Positions 1 to 5,960 of a stretch of DNA of 5,960 bases are shown piece after piece; position 1 is the stretch's first letter; the number at the start of each line of letters is the position of its first letter. The stretch spans positions 1 through 5,960 of the forward strand of contig CAILMA010000188.1 in the NCBI GenBank assembly GCA_903835145.1. Reading direction: 5' to 3'. A program made the translations under genes and the position numbers. The DNA is from an uncultured Bacteroidota bacterium. Lineage in GTDB: Bacteria > Bacteroidota > Bacteroidia > Chitinophagales > Chitinophagaceae. Below the pieces are notes generated by a model. That model was not told where the DNA came from and ran no database searches. It was given only the letters and a program-made list of their open reading frames with translations.

Positions 1-1034
1 CATTGGCGAACGGTGCTGCAATCTCTACGTATCTCAAGAAGCGGGTCGTTCGTATATTCCCTATATATGTTATTGCTATACTGCTCACAGTATTAGTAGC
101 GTCAGGTAAGTATCCTCTATCCACCTGGCTTTCTAATTTGTTCCTCGTAAGCGTTCCCCTCGATAATGTTGTTAAAGAAAATGGTCCACTCTGGTCGCTG
201 GAGTTCGAAATGTTTTTCTACCTCATTTTCATCTTCTTTTCCTATTTCAAAATCAATTACCTCAAAACTATGGGCGCCTTGCTTGTCGTTTTGGCATTGA
301 TTTTCGGGGTTTCGTTGCGCTATCCCGTCCACCCCCTTATCATAAGTGTATTGATAGGTTTCCTTTTTTGGATCACTGGCGCATGGCTCGGCACATACAA
401 TGCCGAAAAAGTATGGGATATATCATCGTCCCGCGTACTATCGGTTTTTTTGCTCCTGTTCAGCCTCCAAAAGTTCAACCCCTACGAGCCGGTAATAAAA
501 GCGCTGCACCTGCACCTGCCCGACTACAGCCACTTTTCAGAATACCAGCAGATCATTACCTATTTCGATATGTACTTTTATCCGCTGGCTATTATGCTCA
601 TCCTCGCACTTACCCATACGTATATAAAGGGCTACAAGCTGTTGCTTTACTCGCTGTTCATCGTTTCCACCGCCGTTATGTGCACCATCCCATTTGCCTA
701 TAACTGGCAGCGAATGATTGATAAGCAATACATAGTGCCCGCCTTACTGCTTACAAGCAGCATTGTACTATGGGTAGCAAATGCAAAGTTCAAGCCACGG
801 TTTGTTGGCGCACTAAAGTCGGTAGCCCCGGTCAGCAATATTTCCTATGCACTTTATATCATTCATTCGCCGCTTATCTATGCATTCGGCCTATGGTCGC
901 TTGCAAGTCCGTTAGGTTTTTTATTTAAAATAATTGCCTTTTTTGCAGTACTATTCGGGCTGTCCTACCTACTGGAAATGCAATACCAACCGATTGTCAA
1001 AAATATTTTCTTCCCAAAAAAACAGCGAGCTTGA
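1..1034 (+). CDS. Acyltransferase 3 (OafA-like) membrane protein, 5'-truncated
   Basis: This is the C-terminal part (about 343 residues) of an integral-membrane acyltransferase of the acyltransferase 3 family, which moves acetyl or other acyl groups onto surface sugars or lipids. Numbering from the TTG at base 3, the family's RxxR-type motif is at 11-21 (LKKRVVRIFPI), the typical W-S-L-x-x-E-x-x-x-Y-L segment is at 64-74, and the late S-Y-x-L-Y-x-x-H-x-P-L segment is at 281-291 with H288. I estimate about ten hydrophobic helices (roughly 19-33, 68-84, 90-105, 110-130, 143-155, 190-207, 212-232, 245-260, 281-299, 305-324). In this family the RxxR motif is preceded by some 70-90 residues holding the first helix and the usual catalytic histidine. 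The true start therefore lies left of the window, and the TTG at base 3 is probably an internal leucine. The acceptor cannot be told from sequence. A 114-base gap and a separate promoter separate it from panD. Confidence 0.88.
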   Translation, partial: LANGAAISTYLKKRVVRIFPIYVIAILLTVLVASGKYPLSTWLSNLFLVSVPLDNVVKENGPLWSLEFEMFFYLIFIFFSYFKINYLKTMGALLVVLALIFGVSLRYPVHPLIISVLIGFLFWITGAWLGTYNAEKVWDISSSRVLSVFLLLFSLQKFNPYEPVIKALHLHLPDYSHFSEYQQIITYFDMYFYPLAIMLILALTHTYIKGYKLLLYSLFIVSTAVMCTIPFAYNWQRMIDKQYIVPALLLTSSIVLWVANAKFKPRFVGALKSVAPVSNISYALYIIHSPLIYAFGLWSLASPLGFLFKIIAFFAVLFGLSYLLEMQYQPIVKNIFFPKKQRA

Positions 1035-1132
1035 ACATGAAAACCCCGGGTCATTTTGCCCTCGGTTGGAGGTACTTCCTATTAATTCAGATATTAATCT
1101 TTCTCTATATTCGCCCTTTTGTATAAACCTCG

Positions 1133-1140
1133 TACCTTTG
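1133..1140 (+). promoter_or_regulatory. Bacteroidota -7 promoter box for panD (TACCTTTG)
   Basis: TACCTTTG matches the Bacteroidota sigma-A -7 consensus TAnnTTTG exactly. It ends 8 bases before the panD ATG at 1149. In this phylum transcription starts a few bases after the box, so the predicted leader is only about 0-5 bases. No clear -33 TTG is present at the usual distance (about 17-23 bases upstream); the nearest TTTG, at 1118-1121, is only 11 bases away. The box also argues against the longer reading that would start at TTG 1119, because that start would lie upstream of the promoter. Confidence 0.6.
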
Positions 1141-1148
1141 CCCCCGCT

Positions 1149-1493
1149 ATGCAAATAGAAGTACTCAAATCAAAGATACATCGGGTAAAAATTACCGAGT
1201 CTAACCTTAACTATATAGGCAGCATAACCATTGATGAAAATCTGATGGACGCAGCCAATATCATAGAAAATGAGAAAGTTACTGTACTCAATATAGAGAA
1301 CGGAGAGCGCCTTGAAACATACGTGATCAAGGGTACACGAGGCACAGGCATGATATGCATGAACGGGCCTGCCGCACGACGCGTAGCTGTGGGAGATACT
1401 ATAATTGTTGTATCTTACGCTCTAATGCCTTTCGAAGAGGCTAAAACACACAAGCCCGTAATTATTTTCCCGAAAGAGGACAATAGTTTGTAA
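1149..1493 (+). CDS. panD: Aspartate 1-decarboxylase proenzyme (PanD)
   Basis: PanD removes the alpha-carboxyl of L-aspartate to give beta-alanine, the precursor that joins pantoate in pantothenate and coenzyme A synthesis. It is made as a proenzyme that cleaves itself at a Gly-Ser bond and turns the serine into the pyruvoyl cofactor. Here the cleavage site is G24-S25 (in YIGSIT). The residues known in the E. coli enzyme are in register: K9, H11, Y22, R54, T57, catalytic Y58 and N72 (in NGPAAR). The MPxEEA segment is at 93-98. The length of 114 residues is normal for the family. ATG 1149 is chosen because the family alignment starts here and the -7 box at 1133-1140 lies just upstream. No panC or panZ/panM is visible in the window; PanZ-dependent cleavage is known from enterobacteria. 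The next gene follows after 18 bases, so the two are probably cotranscribed. Confidence 0.96.
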   Translation: MQIEVLKSKIHRVKITESNLNYIGSITIDENLMDAANIIENEKVTVLNIENGERLETYVIKGTRGTGMICMNGPAARRVAVGDTIIVVSYALMPFEEAKTHKPVIIFPKEDNSL

Positions 1494-1511
1494 ACACCGA
1501 TTGATACCGAA

Positions 1512-2522
1512 ATGAAGAAAGCCCTTGCAACAATATTAAAATACGTTATTTTCCTTGGGCTCGGGATCTGGATTACTTATCATATGCTTCATGAGCTAAC
1601 CGATAAGCAACGGAGCGACCTCGTAGATGCCATAGAAAGTCTGAATCCGTGGTATCTTATTCCAATTGTAATTGCCGGGTTCCTGTCGCACTACACGCGT
1701 GCTTTGCGCTGGCGTTACCTGCTCGCTACAATCGATCTCCATCCTACCAAGACCAACACCATGTTTGCGGTTATGATTGGCTACATCACCAACCTGGCAT
1801 TGCCTCGGGCGGGGGAAGTAGCGAAATGCACCGTTCTGGCCAAGTATGAAAAAATGCCCCCTCATAAAATGGTGGGCACAATAGTCGCTGAGCGCGCATT
1901 CGATGTGCTCTGCCTTTTTCTCATCGCTGTTTTAGCTTTCCTGCTCGAGATGCGAACCATAAATGACTACATTGGTGAAAAAATGGCAAAAGTGACCCAA
2001 GATATCGAAAGCCATCGGACGTTTCTGGTGCTTGGTGCCGTGGGTACTGCTTTGCTTCTCGTAGTGCTGGTATTGCTCTACCGTCGCAACCGGGAAACCA
2101 AGGTCGGCCTCTTCATGAAAGAAATGACACACGGTATCCTGTCCATTGTTCATATGAAAAACAAGTGGCAGTTCCTTGGGCTCACGGTTATCATGTGGTT
2201 TATGTATGCCTTGCAGATATACATTGGCCTTCGTAGCCTCCCGCATACTCAAAATTTCACCTTCACTGCCTCAATGGTGGTATTGGTTTACGGCAGCGTG
2301 GGGCTCATCGCTACTCCCGGTGGCATTGGCGCTTACCCCTACCTCGTAGCTCAGATACTAAGCGGCCCTTATCACATAGATGATGTTCCCGCCCAAGCCT
2401 TCGGATGGATAGCATGGGCTGTGCAAACTGTAGTAGTGGTAGTGCTCGGTGTTATTTCCCTTTTATTTATTCATTCCTACAATAAGAAACGAGATGCAAA
2501 AGCTGCAATGGGTAAAGAATAA
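1512..2522 (+). CDS. Flippase-like membrane protein, LPG synthase transmembrane-domain family (TIGR00374/PF03706 type)
   Basis: This 336-residue multi-pass inner-membrane protein has the features of the lysylphosphatidylglycerol synthase transmembrane (flippase-like) family. About eight hydrophobic segments are visible (roughly 5-25, 47-64, 83-97, 125-145, 171-190, 219-238, 251-268, 297-321). Family signatures are R-A-L-R-W at 63-67, the G-Y-x-x-N-x-x-L-P-R-A-G-E stretch at 90-102, E-R-x-x-D at 127-131, and the late P-G-G-I-G-A-Y segment at 269-275. There is no C-terminal aminoacyl-lysyl transfer domain, so it is not a complete MprF and probably does not make lysyl-phosphatidylglycerol. In this family such stand-alone domains are thought to move lipids or lipid-linked sugars across the membrane; the substrate here is unknown. 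It sits 18 bases after panD, and its last 29 bases contain the start of the heptose adenylyltransferase gene, which suggests an envelope role. No Shine-Dalgarno sequence precedes the ATG. Confidence 0.88.
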   Translation: MKKALATILKYVIFLGLGIWITYHMLHELTDKQRSDLVDAIESLNPWYLIPIVIAGFLSHYTRALRWRYLLATIDLHPTKTNTMFAVMIGYITNLALPRAGEVAKCTVLAKYEKMPPHKMVGTIVAERAFDVLCLFLIAVLAFLLEMRTINDYIGEKMAKVTQDIESHRTFLVLGAVGTALLLVVLVLLYRRNRETKVGLFMKEMTHGILSIVHMKNKWQFLGLTVIMWFMYALQIYIGLRSLPHTQNFTFTASMVVLVYGSVGLIATPGGIGAYPYLVAQILSGPYHIDDVPAQAFGWIAWAVQTVVVVVLGVISLLFIHSYNKKRDAKAAMGKE

Positions 2523-2985
2523 GATTCATAGCCGCGAGACAATGTTGCAGCAATGCAATGTTTGGCGCGCCTCAGGCCGTAAAATCGTGTTCACCAATGG
2601 TTGTTTTGATATACTGCACCATGGCCACCTCGATCTGCTGGCCCGCGCTGCTGATTATGGCAATAAGCTGGTACTCGCCCTTAACACCGATGCATCTGTG
2701 CGCCGCCTCAAAGGCCCTGAAAGACCAGTAACCCACGAAAACGACCGTGCATTTCAGGCCGCTTCCCTGTTGTGTGTGGATGCCGTTTGCCTTTTTGATG
2801 AAGACACCCCGCAGGAACTAATTCACTTACTCCGGCCCGATGTACTCGTAAAAGGCGGTGACTATACTATTGATAAGATAGTCGGTGCCGATTTCGTCCT
2901 CCGCAGTGGTGGCAGCGTCGAAATCATACCCTTCGTGGAAGGCTACTCCACCACATCTATCATTTCCCGCATCAAGGGCCTATAG
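2494..2985 (+). CDS. rfaE2: D-glycero-beta-D-manno-heptose 1-phosphate adenylyltransferase, stand-alone (RfaE2 / HldE C-terminal domain type)
   Basis: The enzyme transfers AMP from ATP to D-glycero-beta-D-manno-heptose 1-phosphate, the adenylylation step on the cytoplasmic route to ADP-heptose for the lipopolysaccharide core. The 163-residue protein is one nucleotidyltransferase domain. The T-N-G-C-F-D strand is at 34-39, and the HxGH nucleotide-binding motif is at 42-45 (HHGH). The [11 protein letters not shown] loop is at 64-74, KGGDY at 120-124 and EGYSTTSII at 149-157. The sugar kinase domain found in bifunctional HldE is absent, so a separate kinase must lie elsewhere. I chose ATG 2494 because the short N-terminal helix ([11 protein letters not shown]) resembles that of Bacteroidota homologues as I recall them. 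This makes the gene overlap the flippase-like gene by 29 bases in another frame. ATG 2542 would avoid the overlap but trims that helix. Glycerol-3-phosphate or FAD cytidylyl/adenylyltransferases share the fold, but KGGDY and EGYSTT favour RfaE2. Confidence 0.92.
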   Translation: MQKLQWVKNKIHSRETMLQQCNVWRASGRKIVFTNGCFDILHHGHLDLLARAADYGNKLVLALNTDASVRRLKGPERPVTHENDRAFQAASLLCVDAVCLFDEDTPQELIHLLRPDVLVKGGDYTIDKIVGADFVLRSGGSVEIIPFVEGYSTTSIISRIKGL

Positions 2986-2986
2986 C

Positions 2987-3024
2987 TTTATTTGCCTGTC
3001 CCAAATAGGTTTCCGGCAAAATAA
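2987..3024 (+). other. Pair of overlapping weak hairpins just after rfaE2
   Basis: Directly after the rfaE2 stop, TATTTG (2989-2994) can pair with CAAATA (3002-3007), extended by two G-T pairs, with a 7-base loop. The same left arm, TTATTTGCC (2988-2996), can instead pair with GGCAAAATAA (3015-3024) with one bulged base and an 18-base loop. The two folds exclude each other. No T-run follows, so this may be 3'-end processing structure, a poor terminator or chance. Seen by eye only, with no folding calculation. Confidence 0.25.
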
Positions 3025-3282
3025 CCGCGCGCCAATTTTCATAATTCATCCAATTCGAAAACTGGGTTTCGTAACATTGTACGTTGAGTTGGCGTCATTT
3101 TATGGCTCAAGCTATTATCAGCATTCCTTTTTTTCTGACCCTAAACCGGCCAATTTACCAAACAACTCCTTGTCAGTAGTGGAGAATCCCTATATTTATA
3201 CTCCTATTGATGCCCCACGATTAAGAAATTGTGAATTTTCGCTTTTTAGTGTCAACTGTTATCAATTGCAACGGTAACCGAG

Positions 3283-3290
3283 TAAATTTG
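3283..3290 (+). promoter_or_regulatory. Probable Bacteroidota -7 promoter box for ppk (TAAATTTG)
   Basis: TAAATTTG fits the TAnnTTTG consensus and ends 17 bases before the ppk ATG, predicting a leader of roughly 10-14 bases. The only upstream TTG nearby (3266-3268) is 14 bases away, shorter than the usual 17-23, so the -33 element is weak or absent. The box is part of a perfect tandem AAATTTG-AAATTTG (3284-3297). An imperfect inverted repeat flanks it (CTGTTATC 3256-3263, GACAACAG 3297-3304). Confidence 0.5.
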
Positions 3291-3307
3291 AAATTTGACA
3301 ACAGTCC

Positions 3308-5386
3308 ATGATTAACTACACCAAACACACGATAATACGGGATCTGAGCTGGCTTGCATTCAATGCACGCGTTTTGCAGGAAGCCAGCGACACCACTAAT
3401 CACATTCACGACAGGCTACGTTTCCTGGGTATTTTCTCTAATAATACCGATGAGTTTTTCAGGGTACGGGTGGCCGCTCTCAGTAGAATGGTGCTGCTCG
3501 GTAAAGAGGCTAAAATGCACCTCGAGGCAAATCCTGATAAAATATTAAAAAAAATACAGCAAACCGTCATTGCCCAGCAGGACGAGTTTGACCACATATT
3601 TGCCGATATTATTGGGGAACTCGCCAAAAAAGGTGTGCTCATTAAGAACGAACACCACCTGTCGAAGACGCAGAAGGAATTTGTAAAAAAATACTTTGAG
3701 CAGAAGGTGAGGACGCAGATCATCCCGCTCATGATTGAGACCATACCGCATACCCCACTGCTCAGAGATAAGTCTATTTACCTCGCGTGTGTACTTGGCA
3801 GCAGCAAAAACTCCATGCTGCAGCGTTATGCACTTATCGAAATTCCAACCAAGGTATTGCCCCGGTTTGTGATACTGCCATCAGAAAATGACTCTACAGA
3901 TGTTATCTTGCTCGAGGATATAATAAGGTACAACCTGCCAAGCTTGTTTGCGCCTTTCGGCTTCAATAAATTCATGGGCTACATCATAAAAGTAACCCGT
4001 GACGCGGAGCTCGATATAGATAATGAAGTAAATACCAACCTGATTGCTGAGTTGGAAAAAGGTCTGAAAAACCGTAAGAAAGGCCGTGCAACGCGTTTCG
4101 TTTACGACCGTATGATAGACCCTACATTGCTATCCTACCTCACCAAGCGCATTGGTATCACGAAGAAAGACAACATGATACCCGGCGGGCGCATCCATAA
4201 TTTCAAAGATTTTATTGATTTCCCGAGTACTATATTCACGGACATAAAGCCTCGGCAGCAGCCATTTGTGCACCAGTTGCTGCGCCAGCCACTGCGCATA
4301 ATGGAGGTACTGGAGAAGCGAGATGTAATGCTCCATTTCCCTTACCACTCCTTCGATTCTATTATCGACCTCCTTCGCGAAGCGGCCATCGACCCGAACG
4401 TACAGAGCATAAGAATCACCTGCTACCGCCTTGCCAAAAACTCAAAGGTCATCAATGCACTTATTAATGCGGTTCGAAACGGCAAGGAAGTTACGGTTAT
4501 GCTGGAGCTCCGGGCAAGGTTCGATGAAGAAGCAAACATGCGCTGGAAGGCTCAGCTGGATGAGGAGGGCGTAAAAGTTATCCTCGGCAAGCCAGATATG
4601 AAGGTACACGCCAAGATCTGCGTCATCAAAAAACGGGAATTCAACAAGATTAAACAATATGCATTCGTTTCTACCGGCAACCTCAACGAGAATACTGCTA
4701 CCTACTACGGCGATCATTGCCTGTTAACAACCAACAGAAACATAATATCCGACATAAACCGGGTTTTCGACTACCTCGAGAACATCGACAAAAAAGGTAA
4801 GGGGCTCCAATATTGCAAGACGCTGCCAGTGGCCCCGACTACCATGCGCAATGCATTCCTCGCTCTGATAGATAAAGAAATCAGGCTCAGCAAAAAGACC
4901 AAGAAGGGCTCCATCGTCATAAAACTAAATAGCCTCGTAGATAAACTGCTGATCGAAAAGCTATATGCAGCAGCAAAAGCTGGTGTTGACATTAAGCTGG
5001 TGGTAAGGGGTATATGTTGTGCGTATACCGAACAGAAAATGTTCAAGAGCCACATGACTGCCATTAGCATAATTGACGATTATCTCGAACATGCAAGAGT
5101 ATTTATTTTTGATAATGGCGGTAAGCCCCAGGTATTTATTTCGTCGGCCGACTGGATGGTGCGCAACCTGGACCATAGAGTAGAGGTGGCAACTCCTATC
5201 TATGATGCCGAAATTCAGCAGGAACTGATAGAAATCATGAACATTCAGCTTGCCGAAAACGTAAAAGGGCGTAAATTGGACAACGAACAGAGCAACCAAT
5301 ACGTGCAGAGAGCCGAACGGGCCCCCGAAGTGCGTTCTCAGGTTGCTATTTATAAATACCTGCAAAATAAAAAATACGTAGATTGA
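3308..5386 (+). CDS. ppk1: Polyphosphate kinase 1
   Basis: PPK1 reversibly transfers the terminal phosphate of ATP to a growing inorganic polyphosphate chain, by way of a phosphohistidine. The 692 residues are a normal full length. The N-terminal domain begins with R-D-L-S-W-L-A-F-N at 11-19 and contains the nucleotide-contacting F-S-N-N-T-D-E-F-F segment at 43-51. N46 aligns with E. coli N45; the usual Leu is Thr47 here. The two phospholipase-D-like catalytic domains follow. R374 and R404 match the magnesium-binding arginines R375 and R405 of E. coli, and H434 (VHAK) is the phosphorylated histidine (E. coli H435). STGNLNE is at 455-461, Y467 matches Y468, R567 matches R564, H595 (YLEHAR) matches H592, and SSADWMVRNLDHRVEVATP covers 612-630. 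ATG 3308 gives the expected N-terminus. A -7 box lies 17 bases upstream, with no Shine-Dalgarno sequence. The stop overlaps the start of ppx, so the two genes likely form an operon controlling polyphosphate level. Confidence 0.97.
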   Translation: MINYTKHTIIRDLSWLAFNARVLQEASDTTNHIHDRLRFLGIFSNNTDEFFRVRVAALSRMVLLGKEAKMHLEANPDKILKKIQQTVIAQQDEFDHIFADIIGELAKKGVLIKNEHHLSKTQKEFVKKYFEQKVRTQIIPLMIETIPHTPLLRDKSIYLACVLGSSKNSMLQRYALIEIPTKVLPRFVILPSENDSTDVILLEDIIRYNLPSLFAPFGFNKFMGYIIKVTRDAELDIDNEVNTNLIAELEKGLKNRKKGRATRFVYDRMIDPTLLSYLTKRIGITKKDNMIPGGRIHNFKDFIDFPSTIFTDIKPRQQPFVHQLLRQPLRIMEVLEKRDVMLHFPYHSFDSIIDLLREAAIDPNVQSIRITCYRLAKNSKVINALINAVRNGKEVTVMLELRARFDEEANMRWKAQLDEEGVKVILGKPDMKVHAKICVIKKREFNKIKQYAFVSTGNLNENTATYYGDHCLLTTNRNIISDINRVFDYLENIDKKGKGLQYCKTLPVAPTTMRNAFLALIDKEIRLSKKTKKGSIVIKLNSLVDKLLIEKLYAAAKAGVDIKLVVRGICCAYTEQKMFKSHMTAISIIDDYLEHARVFIFDNGGKPQVFISSADWMVRNLDHRVEVATPIYDAEIQQELIEIMNIQLAENVKGRKLDNEQSNQYVQRAERAPEVRSQVAIYKYLQNKKYVD

Positions 5387-5960
5387 TACTTGCGGCGATA
5401 GATATTGGGTCAAATGCAGCTCGGCTGCTCATCTCCGAGACTTCCGTTTATAAAGATGGCTCGGTCGATTTTACAAAGCTTACCCTGCTCAGGATACCGC
5501 TCAGGCTTGGTTTCGATGTTTTTGACAATGGTTTTGTATCTGATGTAAAGAAGCAAAAGCTCATTGAAACATTGAAGGCCTACAAGCTCCTTATGAACAT
5601 TTACAACGTTGAGGCATATAAAGCCTGCGCTACATCAGCCATGCGCGATGCTACCAACGGAGCCGAAATCATGAAAGAAATTCTTGCCGAAACCGGCTTT
5701 GATATCAAAATCATTTCCGGCCTCGAAGAAGCCAATATACTCTATGAGACACACATAGCCGATAATCTTGGCAGCAACAACTCCTATATCTATATTGATG
5801 TAGGTGGTGGTAGCACTGAGGTTACCCTGTATGCGCAGGGTAAAACCATTTTCAAAGAGTCATTCAATATTGGCACTATTCGGTTGCTGCACAATAAAGT
5901 AACCGATGAGCAGTGGGATCGTGTAAAATGGTTCATAAAAACACATACCAAAGACCACCA
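5383..5960 (+). CDS. ppx: Exopolyphosphatase / guanosine pentaphosphatase family protein (Ppx/GppA), 3'-truncated by window edge
   Basis: The first 192 residues of a Ppx/GppA phosphatase are visible; the rest lies beyond the right edge. Enzymes of this ASKHA-fold family split phosphate from polyphosphate ends, or hydrolyse pppGpp. The first phosphate loop is at 5-16 (A-I-D-I-G-S-N-A-A-R-L-L). A-T-S-A-M-R-D-A-x-N-G is at 83-93, the S-G-x-E-E-A segment with the expected catalytic glutamate is at 112-117, and the second phosphate loop D-V-G-G-G-S-T-E is at 139-146. The start is unusual. The frame has a stop at 5368-5370, and the only standard start before the conserved AIDIGSN is TTG 5383, giving M-I-L-A-A-I-D-I-G-S-N, which matches the family N-terminus. 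That TTG overlaps the ppk TGA as TTGA, so reinitiation by the same ribosome is likely. Pairing with ppk favours polyphosphate over pppGpp as the substrate, but sequence alone does not decide this. Confidence 0.94.
   Translation, partial: MILAAIDIGSNAARLLISETSVYKDGSVDFTKLTLLRIPLRLGFDVFDNGFVSDVKKQKLIETLKAYKLLMNIYNVEAYKACATSAMRDATNGAEIMKEILAETGFDIKIISGLEEANILYETHIADNLGSNNSYIYIDVGGGSTEVTLYAQGKTIFKESFNIGTIRLLHNKVTDEQWDRVKWFIKTHTKDH

Larger units (their letters stand above)
2986..3307 (+). other. Non-coding spacer between rfaE2 and ppk
   Basis: This 322-base AT-leaning stretch separates the rfaE2 and ppk transcription units. I find no supportable gene, tRNA or repeat family member in it. Its first 40 bases can form two competing weak hairpins (2987-3009 and 2988-3024), neither followed by a T-run, so a standard intrinsic terminator is not clear. 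Its last 50 bases hold the likely ppk promoter. One frame stays open through most of the spacer, but it has no credible start and no recognisable protein. The middle part (about 3025-3240) shows nothing I can name; there is only a CGCCAA/TTGGCG pair at 3030-3035 and 3089-3094, probably by chance. Confidence 0.7.

Noticed and set aside
1042..1067. Possible terminator hairpin after the acyltransferase gene (AACC/GGTT and GGG/CCC arms)
   Set aside because: The stem is interrupted by a two-by-two mismatch or bulge, and no T-run follows, so it does not meet the pattern of an intrinsic terminator.
1119..1148. A ten-residue N-terminal extension of PanD starting at TTG 1119
   Set aside because: The extension contains the promoter box, is not part of the PanD family alignment, and would shift the catalytic residues from their standard numbers, which match exactly from ATG 1149.
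1512..2522. Reading the flippase-like gene as mprF, a full lysylphosphatidylglycerol synthase
   Set aside because: Only the transmembrane part is present. The cytoplasmic lysyl-transfer domain of MprF is missing, and the gene ends normally before the rfaE2 domain.
3030..3094. Inverted pair CGCCAA / TTGGCG in the spacer as an operator or stem
   Set aside because: Only six bases pair across a 53-base loop, which is expected by chance in a spacer of this size.
2885..3277. A + strand open frame of 130 codons that runs from inside rfaE2 across most of the spacer
   Set aside because: It starts at a GTG inside the conserved rfaE2 coding region in a different frame, has no credible start within the spacer, and gives a composition with no recognisable domain. 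It is probably open by chance.
4961..5413. A 150-codon open frame on the minus strand opposite the end of ppk1
   Set aside because: It lies opposite strongly conserved PPK1 sequence, including the catalytic YLEHAR and SSADWM region. It resembles no protein I know and has no promoter signal. It is a shadow of ppk1.

Overview
The window looks like ordinary chromosomal DNA from a member of the Bacteroidota, most likely near Chitinophagaceae or Sphingobacteriia. Three things point there. Two genes are preceded by the phylum-specific -7 promoter box TAnnTTTG (TACCTTTG before panD, TAAATTTG before ppk). Start codons lack Shine-Dalgarno sequences. The protein sequences, for example the free-standing RfaE2-type adenylyltransferase and the PPK1, resemble Bacteroidota versions from memory; no database search was made. 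Every gene I support is on the + strand. I see no mobile element, CRISPR array, tRNA, rRNA or sign of recent transfer.

Layout. (1) 1-1034 is the C-terminal part of a membrane acyltransferase 3 (OafA-like) protein, cut by the left edge. (2) A 114-base spacer holds the panD promoter. (3) 1149-2985 is a tight three-gene run: panD (aspartate 1-decarboxylase, beta-alanine for pantothenate/CoA), a multi-pass flippase-like protein of the lysylphosphatidylglycerol-synthase transmembrane family, and a stand-alone D-glycero-beta-D-manno-heptose 1-phosphate adenylyltransferase (rfaE2/hldE C-domain type) whose start lies inside the end of the flippase-like gene. (4) 2986-3307 is a 322-base non-coding spacer with weak hairpins at its start and a promoter at its end. 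(5) 3308-5386 is polyphosphate kinase ppk1, complete and with all catalytic residues. (6) 5383-5960 is a Ppx/GppA-family exopolyphosphatase, cut by the right edge; it starts at TTG and overlaps the ppk stop by four bases.

Function. The left half combines cell-envelope functions (acyltransferase, putative lipid or glycan flippase, ADP-heptose synthesis) with one coenzyme A gene. The right half is a polyphosphate synthesis and degradation module, probably one transcript with translational coupling between synthase and phosphatase. I did not find a convincing novel system. The points most worth a second look are the TTG start of ppx inside the ppk stop, the very short predicted leader of panD, the unknown substrate of the flippase-like protein linked to rfaE2, and the repeat structure around the ppk promoter.
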